Of a stretch of DNA of 5,463 bases, positions 1-4,621 are shown in pieces. Location of the stretch: contig DJUJ01000043.1 in the NCBI GenBank assembly GCA_002438345.1, positions 6,112 to 11,574 of the forward strand. Direction: 5' to 3'. The notes beneath the pieces were generated by a model, which saw nothing but the letters and a program-made list of their open reading frames with translations, ran no database searches and was not told where the DNA came from. Within the stretch, counting starts at the first letter, position 1. Every line of letters begins with the position of its first letter. The DNA is from Paenibacillus sp. UBA6285. GTDB lineage: Bacteria; Bacillota; Bacilli; Paenibacillales; Paenibacillaceae. The translations under genes and the position numbers were made by a program.

Positions 1-410
1 AGCTGCTTGAATTTCTCTTCAGAATGATTGTAGGTTCCGCCCATGAAGATGATCCCGCATAGATTCTTTTCTTTGGTCAGCTGAATCGCCGCATTAATTT
101 CATCCGTTCCATCCTCTACCTGATGAATGAGGAAGGGGTAACCTCGAAGATTAGCCTGCCGCTCGATTTCTTTGATCATATTGGAGAAAAACGGATTGGT
201 AATCCCTTTGACCATGAGCGCAATGTTCTTAGACTCCGTCGTTTTTAAATTTCTTGCATTAGAATTAGGAATGTAATTGTATTCCTTAACAACATTCAGA
301 ACCTTTTCCCGTGTAGCCTTGCTCACCAGCCCCTTATTGTTGATGACCCTGGAAACCGTCGAGATGCCCACACCGGAAATTTTCGCGATATCCTTGATAT
401 TTACGTCCAC
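1..410 (-). CDS. LacI-family transcriptional repressor, N-terminal part (cut by window edge)
   Basis: A DNA-binding regulator that probably represses this sugar locus; 136 complete residues are visible and the C-terminus lies beyond base 1. Residues 5-24 form the LacI-type helix-turn-helix, with the hallmark run STVSRVINN at 18-25 and just beyond. Residues 49-55 (NSNARNL) are the hinge helix, whose Leu55 corresponds to the leucine that inserts into the central CpG of operators in LacI and PurR. From about residue 61 (KNIALMVKGITNPFF) the periplasmic-binding-protein-like sensor domain begins. The start is GTG at 410-408, preceded by GGGGGAG at 421-415; no ATG or stop occurs in frame just upstream. 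It follows the binding-protein gene by 68 bp across a stem-loop, so it may be expressed by readthrough. Its predicted operator type (palindrome with central CG) matches the two GAAACGTTTC sites at 4113 and 4313. The family is certain; the effector is unknown. Confidence 0.95.
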   Translation of the reverse strand, partial: MDVNIKDIAKISGVGISTVSRVINNKGLVSKATREKVLNVVKEYNYIPNSNARNLKTTESKNIALMVKGITNPFFSNMIKEIERQANLRGYPFLIHQVEDGTDEINAAIQLTKEKNLCGIIFMGGTYNHSEEKFKQ

Positions 411-432
411 TATACTCCCCCACTTATAAGTA

Positions 433-460
433 AGGGAGCTATATGCTACTATAGCTCCCT
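433..460 (-). terminator. Stem-loop between binding-protein gene and lacI-type gene (terminator-like or RNA-stabilising)
   Basis: An 11-bp perfect inverted repeat (AGGGAGCTATA / TATAGCTCCCT) encloses a 6-nt loop. In the minus-strand transcript it starts 18 nt after the TAA of the binding-protein gene and ends 12 nt before the GGGGGAG ribosome site of the repressor gene. The bases after the stem (TACTTATAAG) are only moderately U-rich, so termination is probably incomplete. Such a hairpin could cap the abundant binding-protein mRNA and let a fraction of transcripts continue into the repressor gene. On the plus strand the trailing sequence is not a U-tract either. Confidence 0.55.
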
Positions 461-478
461 CACACCTTTTAACGTTCT

Positions 479-2053
479 TTAGCTCACTGGAACAAACTCA
501 GCCAATTGCTTTTCTACTTCGGCAATAACCTTGTCAATTCCTGCTTTTTTCAGTTGTTCACGGTAATCCGCTACAGCAGCTTTAGGATCTTTGCTTGTTT
601 TACCAAGCATCAATTGAATACCAAGCTGGGAATTCACGTTGGAGATGGAAGCAATTTCTGTAGTTACATTCGATGGATCAAAGCTAAAGCCATTGTATGG
701 ATCATCGATAGCGACTTTATCCCACTCTGCAAACAAGGAGTTACGAATTGGGTTTTCTGTATCCGTAGGAACTACGAATTTGTCATTACGAAGTGACCAA
801 GCAGCGAAACCTCCGCCGTCCGTTTTTTCGTTGAAGCCTGGAGGCTGCTTTTTAACACCATTTTCCATAACATATTGTTTGCCTTCAATACCGTTTTGGA
901 TGAGGTTGTAGTAGCTTTCGTCAGTCATGAACTTCTCGATCACCATCAGAGAGCGCTCTGGATTCTCGGAGTTCGTGCTGATTACAGTCGAGTTGTCAAC
1001 GCCCATCTTACGTTTGATCTTCTTGTTGGCTTCCGCAAAAGTAAAGAATGCAGTTTCTGCCTCTGGTTGTGCCTTCAAATCTGCACCGTATTGGCCGATC
1101 CAGTCCTGAGCATGAGTCAAATAACCTGCAGAATTTGCTGCTCTGAAGTTATCTTTGCTACCAAGAGTTGCAGACAGCACATCTTTGCCCCAGTATCCTT
1201 TATCTGCCCATTCACGCATCTTCACAGCCCAATCTTCGAATTCTTGAGTGTATGCTGGATGGAAGACGGTCTTGTAGTCCTCTGGACTTTTGGTCACAAG
1301 ATTCAGTTCATTCAAAGATATACCAGGTGCGTTAAGCCACATTCCTGTAGTATCTACGAGCATTCTGAACATATTGGCCGCATCTTCAGACTTACCGTTA
1401 ATTGGTGGGAAGGACTCATTGGCAACAACATTATCCATGTATTTAACCATATCATCGATAGTTGTAATTTTTTCCATGCCATATTTTTTCAGCAAGTCTA
1501 CACGATAGGCATAACCATTCGGTGTATATTCGCTATAAAGACTCGGAACACCATAGATTTTACCTTTGTACTTAGTATTTTCCCATACACTAGCAGGGAT
1601 TTCTGCCTTCAGCTTAGGAGCAACTTTATCGAGCATATCTGTAAGGTCCACTAGAGCGCCTTCACTAGCCAATGTGAAATAGGATACCGGTGCTCCTGGA
1701 GATGCATGAGACATATCAAACTGCTCGCCGGAAGCAAACAACAACGGGTATTTCGTATTGATATCCGGCCAGTCAATATACTTCACTTCAATTGTAGCGT
1801 TGAGATCAGCCTTGAGCTTTTTGTTAATCTCAGCTAGAATCGCCTTATTTTGAACACCTTCACTGCCCCACAGATAGTACACCAACTTAGCTTCTTTGGA
1901 AGTGTCTACTCCTCCTGCATTCGTTGAAGCTTCTGGTGCCTTCGTAGCTGCCGGATCATTACTCGCCTCGTTGTTCTTCGATGAACAGGCTGTCAATGCC
2001 CCAGTAAGCATGAGTACAGCAAGTAAAGAAGACGCAATTTTTTTACCTTTCAT
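479..2053 (-). CDS. Extracellular sugar-binding lipoprotein of a CUT1-type ABC transporter, DUF3502-like C-terminus
   Basis: Captures the substrate, probably an oligosaccharide, outside the membrane and delivers it to the two permeases encoded upstream. The 524-residue protein has a lipoprotein signal peptide: positive MKGKK, hydrophobic core 6-19, lipobox LTAC with the lipidated Cys23. A Ser/Asn/Ala/Thr-rich linker follows (24-54). The mature fold begins near 56 (KLVYYLWGSEG) and shows the KYKGKIYGVP strand region (161-170) typical of COG1653-type binding proteins. The end, about 450-522 (DPYNGFSFDP, then TTEIASISNV, then KKAGIDKVIAEVEKQL), resembles DUF3502, common in large Paenibacillus binding proteins. 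The start ATG at 2053 has GGGAGG (2067-2062) 8 nt upstream. It is separated from the preceding permease stop by 75 bp, which holds an AT-rich stretch but no promoter I could call. It ends in TAA just before the stem-loop at 433-460. Length fits the long LplA-like class rather than the roughly 420-residue MalE class. The ligand cannot be told. Confidence 0.95.
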   Translation of the reverse strand: MKGKKIASSLLAVLMLTGALTACSSKNNEASNDPAATKAPEASTNAGGVDTSKEAKLVYYLWGSEGVQNKAILAEINKKLKADLNATIEVKYIDWPDINTKYPLLFASGEQFDMSHASPGAPVSYFTLASEGALVDLTDMLDKVAPKLKAEIPASVWENTKYKGKIYGVPSLYSEYTPNGYAYRVDLLKKYGMEKITTIDDMVKYMDNVVANESFPPINGKSEDAANMFRMLVDTTGMWLNAPGISLNELNLVTKSPEDYKTVFHPAYTQEFEDWAVKMREWADKGYWGKDVLSATLGSKDNFRAANSAGYLTHAQDWIGQYGADLKAQPEAETAFFTFAEANKKIKRKMGVDNSTVISTNSENPERSLMVIEKFMTDESYYNLIQNGIEGKQYVMENGVKKQPPGFNEKTDGGGFAAWSLRNDKFVVPTDTENPIRNSLFAEWDKVAIDDPYNGFSFDPSNVTTEIASISNVNSQLGIQLMLGKTSKDPKAAVADYREQLKKAGIDKVIAEVEKQLAEFVPVS

Positions 2054-2128
2054 TAGGTAAGCCTCCCTTTTCTCTTCTATTTATGAATTACATTTATAAT
2101 AAACGCGCCTTCGAAAAGGAGACGTCCA

Positions 2129-3025
2129 TTAACCCTTTACAGCCCCGACGGTGAGGCCTGTTACGAAATAACGCTGTACAAATGGATAGAGGAGAATAAT
2201 TGGTCCGGTGGCCAGCACAGCTGTAGCCATCTTGATGGATTGCGTTGGGAGATCAGCCGTATTGATAACTGCCCCCGAGTTGATTAGTGTACCGAGATTC
2301 GTCTGATTGACCATTCGCTGCAAGAAGTATTGGAGTGGATATTTCGTCGGGGAGTCCATATATAACATCCCGTTGTACCACTCATTCCAAAAGCCTATCG
2401 CCGAGAAAAGCCCGATGGTAGCTAAGGAAGGAACCGCCAGCGGAATAAATATCCGCCAATAGATACGGAAGTCGCCAGCACCGTCAATGGTAGCAGATTC
2501 ATATAAGGAATCCGGAATCGCCTTCATGAAATTACGCATCAGGAAGATCGACCATGCGCCAACTACAGCCGGTAGAATCATGGCAAATAAGTTGTCTTTC
2601 ATATGCAGGTGCTTGACCATCAGGATGTACGTTGGAATCAAGCCACCGCTGAAGAGTGTCGTGAAGTAAATTAGAAAGGAAAAGAAGTTGCGATACTTGA
2701 AATCCTTGCGGTTAAGCACGAAGCCAGCCATCGACATCATGAACAGTCCAAGGACCGTACCCACTACGGTTATAAAAATAGTTATCTGATAAGCATCCAC
2801 CAGTTTGGCCGAATTGCTGAGCAGCATCTCGTAAGCCTTAAAGGAAAATTCCTTAGGCAACAGCTTGTAGCCTTCACGGACAATCTCCTGCTCATTCATG
2901 AACGATGAGGAGATCATTAGTGCGAAGGGAAATACACAGAACAGTGCAAAGATACTAATGCAGATATAGCTAATCGCTTTTATGATAATACTTCCGGAAT
3001 CCTGTTTGATTTTTGAAGTTTCCAT
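2129..3025 (-). CDS. Carbohydrate ABC transporter permease, LplC/YtcP (MalG-like) type
   Basis: An inner-membrane half of the sugar importer, pairing with the permease encoded at 3054-3989. The 298 residues contain about six membrane segments (roughly 17-39, 79-103, 113-135, 147-163, 195-215, 268-288). The cytoplasmic coupling loop that docks to the ATPase is seen as the EAA motif YESATIDGAG (175-184) followed by IFIPLAVP (192-199), with Ser in place of the first Ala. The C-terminus PFVQRYFVTGLTVGAVKG is the signature ending of LplC/YtcP-type proteins. Start choice: two ATGs lie 6 nt apart, at 3031 and 3025. AGGGG (3038-3034) is 8 nt from the second but only 2 nt from the first, so I chose 3025; 3031 would add Met-Asn. 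A longer frame to 3091 would run back into the preceding gene and lacks a ribosome site. The gap to the upstream permease stop is 28 bp, so the two are almost certainly co-transcribed and translated in step. Confidence 0.93.
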   Translation of the reverse strand: METSKIKQDSGSIIIKAISYICISIFALFCVFPFALMISSSFMNEQEIVREGYKLLPKEFSFKAYEMLLSNSAKLVDAYQITIFITVVGTVLGLFMMSMAGFVLNRKDFKYRNFFSFLIYFTTLFSGGLIPTYILMVKHLHMKDNLFAMILPAVVGAWSIFLMRNFMKAIPDSLYESATIDGAGDFRIYWRIFIPLAVPSLATIGLFSAIGFWNEWYNGMLYMDSPTKYPLQYFLQRMVNQTNLGTLINSGAVINTADLPTQSIKMATAVLATGPIILLYPFVQRYFVTGLTVGAVKG

Positions 3026-3033
3026 ATTCATCA

Positions 3034-3038
3034 CCCCT
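3034..3038 (-). promoter_or_regulatory. Ribosome binding site that decides the LplC-type permease start
   Basis: AGGGG within AGGGGTGAT overlaps the first of two candidate ATG codons (3031-3029). It lies at the normal distance of 8 nt only from the second (3025-3023). The other well-supported starts in this window (2053, 3989, 4622) also have 8-nt spacing, which supports the shorter product. Confidence 0.65.
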
Positions 3039-3053
3039 GTTTCTTGTCTGGTC

Positions 3054-3989
3054 TTAAAACAATGCGCTATCGGGTTCAACCTTGCGAACAATAAAGTTAA
3101 CTACTAGCACCAGAATCAGGCCAAACATGGATTGGTAGAAGCCCACCGCGGCGCCCATAGAGAAGTTGAATTGTCCCACCAGTGAACGGAAGACATAGGT
3201 ATCGATGATATCCGTCTGCGGATACAGCACCGAGTTCGTACCGATCAGATTATAGAAAAGGTCAAAGGAACCCTTGAGAATTCCACCCATACCAAACAGT
3301 AAAAGCAGAATAAAGGTTGGCTTCAGAATCGGCAAGGTCATATAACGGATTCGCTGCCAGGTAGTGGCTCCGTCCATATAAGCAGCCTCGTACAGATCAT
3401 GATTAATCCCTGTGATCGTTGCCAGATAGACGATCATTCCATATCCGGTAGCGGCCCAGATCTTGAAGGCTACGATGATATATTTCCAGATACCCGGATC
3501 GGAATAGAACTCGTAACGGTCCAGACCTGCACTTGTTAACATCGTGTTGATAAAACCCGAATTGAAATTGAATATGTTATAAGCAAACACACCGACGATA
3601 ACCATAGAGATAAAGTAAGGTAAGAGAATAACGGATTGAGACACTTTCTTAAACCACTTGCCCGAGATCTCCGATAGCATAATGGCAAACACAATTTGAA
3701 TAATGTTACCCAGAGCTAGGAAGACGATATTGTAGAGCAGCGTGTTCTTGGTAATATTCCATAGATCGCCATTTTGAACCAAAAACTCGAAGTTTTTCAG
3801 ACCGATAAAGTTGCTTCCGAAAATACCTTTGTTGAGCTTGTAATCTACGAATGCGACGTAAGCGCCAGGCATTACCGCATAGTGAAAAATAAGGAAATAT
3901 AGGATTACAGGCAGCAACATTAGAAAAAGAACTTTGTTCTTAATGACTTCCCGGACAATATTTCCACCCGCAAGCTTAAATCTTGCCAA
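3054..3989 (-). CDS. Carbohydrate ABC transporter permease, LplB (MalF-like) type, TTG start
   Basis: The other membrane half of the sugar importer and the first gene of the minus-strand operon. The 311 residues (numbered from the TTG) show six likely membrane segments, about 20-40, 85-105, 118-138, 170-192, 224-240 and 278-300. The EAA coupling motif YEAAYMDGATTWQRIRYMTLP (about 200-220) has the conserved Glu201-Ala-Ala and Gly207 and ends in the usual LP. The C-terminus VNFIVRKVEPDSALF is typical of LplB-like proteins. Start choice: GGAGG (4002-3998) lies 8 nt before TTG at 3989-3987. A TTG at 4004 and a GTG at 3998 are also in frame, but they overlap this ribosome site and so are unlikely. 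No ATG occurs in frame before the upstream TGA at 4025-4023. The MalF-type periplasmic insertion is absent, as expected for this class. It is preceded by a 157-nt predicted leader with the operator. Confidence 0.93.
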   Translation of the reverse strand: MARFKLAGGNIVREVIKNKVLFLMLLPVILYFLIFHYAVMPGAYVAFVDYKLNKGIFGSNFIGLKNFEFLVQNGDLWNITKNTLLYNIVFLALGNIIQIVFAIMLSEISGKWFKKVSQSVILLPYFISMVIVGVFAYNIFNFNSGFINTMLTSAGLDRYEFYSDPGIWKYIIVAFKIWAATGYGMIVYLATITGINHDLYEAAYMDGATTWQRIRYMTLPILKPTFILLLLFGMGGILKGSFDLFYNLIGTNSVLYPQTDIIDTYVFRSLVGQFNFSMGAAVGFYQSMFGLILVLVVNFIVRKVEPDSALF

Positions 3990-3997
3990 TGAGCCCA

Positions 3998-4002
3998 CCT
4001 CC
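3998..4002 (-). promoter_or_regulatory. Ribosome binding site that fixes the TTG start of the LplB-type permease
   Basis: A full GGAGG (in GGAGGTGGG) sits 8 nt before TTG at 3989. Longer in-frame alternatives would place the start codon inside the ribosome site itself. The weak TTG start combined with a strong ribosome site may limit permease yield relative to the binding protein; that last point is inference. Confidence 0.75.
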
Positions 4003-4107
4003 AATTTGAAAGATGCATTTCTTCACATGCATAACTTAGCTTCCTTTCTTGTCCCGCAACCAGCATGAAACTGCTTGCTCATCCTTTATGATAATGCGTA
4101 TCGGATG

Positions 4108-4125
4108 ATATAGAAACGTTTCCAT
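4108..4125 (-). promoter_or_regulatory. LacI-family operator, transporter side
   Basis: On the minus strand this reads ATGGAAACGTTTCTATAT, with the perfect palindrome GAAACGTTTC at 4113-4122 and a central CpG, the form bound by LacI-family proteins such as RbsR and PurR. It is an exact reverse complement of the site at 4310-4327. Its centre lies about 29 bp downstream of the predicted transporter start point near 4146, a position suited to blocking transcription. It also resembles a CcpA cre site, with one mismatch to WTGNAANCGNWNNCW, so global catabolite control is the main alternative. Confidence 0.72.
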
Positions 4126-4152
4126 AATTTCTTTGAAACTCCCTGTACGAAA

Positions 4153-4182
4153 ATCATACTCCCTAGATGTATGCGCTGTCAA
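4153..4182 (-). promoter_or_regulatory. Sigma-A-type promoter for the transporter operon
   Basis: On the minus strand a perfect -35 TTGACA (4182-4177) is followed by an 18-bp spacer and -10 TATGAT (4158-4153, five of six consensus bases). The transcript would start near 4146 and give a leader of about 157 nt before the TTG at 3989. The sequence just upstream of the -35 (about 4183-4200) is a run of A and T on both strands and could act as an UP element for RNA polymerase alpha. Confidence 0.72.
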
Positions 4183-4241
4183 TTCATTTTATTTTTGATT
4201 TTCTAGTAATAAAAATCACATTTTACAACCTAAATATAATG

Positions 4242-4253
4242 AATCGGCCGATT
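4242..4253. promoter_or_regulatory. 12-bp perfect palindrome between the divergent promoters
   Basis: AATCGGCCGATT is a perfect palindrome, and the flanks TGA...TCA extend the symmetry if one base is skipped. It lies 12 bp upstream of the hydrolase -35 box and about 60 bp upstream of the transporter -35 box. It does not match the GAAACGTTTC operators and is centred on GC rather than CG, so a different regulator would bind it, if any does. Function is not established. Confidence 0.4.
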
Positions 4254-4265
4254 TCACGAAGATAA

Positions 4266-4294
4266 TTGACTTTTTATGGTCTTCGGACTAAGAT
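4266..4294 (+). promoter_or_regulatory. Sigma-A-type promoter for the GH3 gene
   Basis: TTGACT (4266-4271, five of six consensus) is followed by a 17-bp spacer and TAAGAT (4289-4294, four of six). The predicted start point is near 4301, 9 bp before the second operator. The transcript would carry a leader of about 320 nt before the ATG at 4622. The -10 is weaker than that of the transporter promoter, so this assignment is less sure. Confidence 0.6.
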
Positions 4295-4309
4295 CGATAT
4301 GTATCGTTA

Positions 4310-4327
4310 ATGGAAACGTTTCTATAT
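4310..4327 (+). promoter_or_regulatory. LacI-family operator, hydrolase side
   Basis: ATGGAAACGTTTCTATAT contains the GAAACGTTTC palindrome at 4313-4322. It is the exact mirror copy of 4108-4125, with centres 200 bp apart, and begins about 9 bp after the predicted start point of the hydrolase transcript. Both copies present the same face to their own promoter. Binding by the LacI-family protein encoded at 1-410 is the simplest reading; CcpA is the alternative. Confidence 0.72.
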
Positions 4328-4422
4328 GTTCTTTCACAGATATGTCAGCCTCTATATATGACGTCTGACAATGAACTCCCCGTTCTGATCTATTTCATGT
4401 CTTATCCAATTATATTTATCTG

Positions 4423-4434
4423 CGTGTGCACACG
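4423..4434. promoter_or_regulatory. 12-bp perfect palindrome in the GH3 leader
   Basis: CGTGTGCACACG is perfectly self-complementary with no loop, so it is more likely a site for a dimeric DNA-binding protein than an RNA hairpin. It lies about 130 bp downstream of the predicted start point and is unrelated in sequence to the other palindromes here. No regulator can be named, and chance occurrence is possible. Confidence 0.3.
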
Positions 4435-4485
4435 GAACAGGATATTGAAAGCTATTCTTTACTCGGAATCCGCTCCCGCTCCAAG

Positions 4486-4517
4486 CTGTTCTATAACCCT
4501 GAAGGGTTCTGGAGCAG
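4486..4517 (+). other. Strong hairpin in the GH3 leader
   Basis: The RNA can fold with a lower stem of 8 pairs (4486-4493 with 4510-4517, including two G-U pairs), one mismatch (4494/4509), an upper stem of 5 pairs (AACCC with GGGTT) and a TGAA loop. No U-run follows on either strand, so it is not an intrinsic terminator. GCTCC copies at 4472-4476 and 4478-4482 could pair instead with GGAGC at 4511-4515, giving a mutually exclusive fold of the kind found in attenuators. No known riboswitch or T-box consensus was recognised. Confidence 0.4.
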
Positions 4518-4543
4518 GTCTCAAAGCAGCGGCGAACACAAAC

Positions 4544-4557
4544 CGCAAGCGCTTTCT
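4544..4557 (+). promoter_or_regulatory. Weak cre-like (CcpA) site in the GH3 leader
   Basis: CGCAAGCGCTTTCT fits the 14-base cre form TGNAANCGNTNNCA except at its two end bases and has the palindromic core AAGCGCTT. It lies about 245 bp inside the predicted transcript, where a CcpA-bound cre could act as a roadblock to RNA polymerase. The end mismatches make it doubtful. Confidence 0.3.
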
Positions 4558-4621
4558 TATTGGTATAGCACATCTATTTGTCACAATAACTTTCAATGCG
4601 CTCACGAGGAAGGTGTTAACC

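Larger units (their letters stand above)
4328..4621 (+). other. Long 5' leader of the GH3 gene, no supported gene
   Basis: This 294-bp stretch separates the second operator from the GH3 start. It has an AT-rich first part (to about 4420) and a more GC-rich second part holding a 12-bp palindrome (4423-4434), a tandem CCGCTC repeat (4470-4481), a hairpin (4486-4517) and a cre-like core (4544-4557). The frame of the GH3 gene is free of stops all the way back to 4292, with ATGs at 4310, 4358 and 4397, and a second frame from GTG 4426 runs to TAA 4627-4629. None of these starts has a ribosome binding site and none of the products resembles a family I recognise. It could be a structured regulatory leader or the remains of an older coding sequence. 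Confidence 0.5.

Noticed and set aside
471..480. AACGTT near the end of the binding-protein gene as a third operator
   Set aside because: Only the central six bases match GAAACGTTTC; the flanks do not.
875..1654. 259-codon plus-strand open frame antisense to the binding-protein gene
   Set aside because: The minus-strand frame here is a clear lipoprotein binding protein with signal peptide and family motifs. The plus-strand translation is Cys/Phe/His-rich with no domain, as expected of a shadow.
2054..2128. Separate promoter or terminator between the second permease and the binding-protein gene
   Set aside because: The bases hold an AT-rich run and only a 4-bp inverted repeat (CCTT/AAGG). 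No -35/-10 pair with good spacing was convincing, so the genes are treated as one operon.
3026..3091. Longer start for the second permease at 3091
   Set aside because: The extra 22 residues would be read from inside the upstream permease gene in another frame, have no ribosome site, and do not look like the N-terminus of this family.
4235..4240. TATAAT on the plus strand as an alternative -10
   Set aside because: No acceptable -35 is found 16-18 bp upstream (bases near 4212-4217 read AAAATC), while TTGACT-17-TAAGAT downstream is better placed.
4352..4573. 73-codon minus-strand open frame antisense to the GH3 leader
   Set aside because: It would start inside the leader without a ribosome site and encodes no recognisable protein; it is most likely an accidental open frame.
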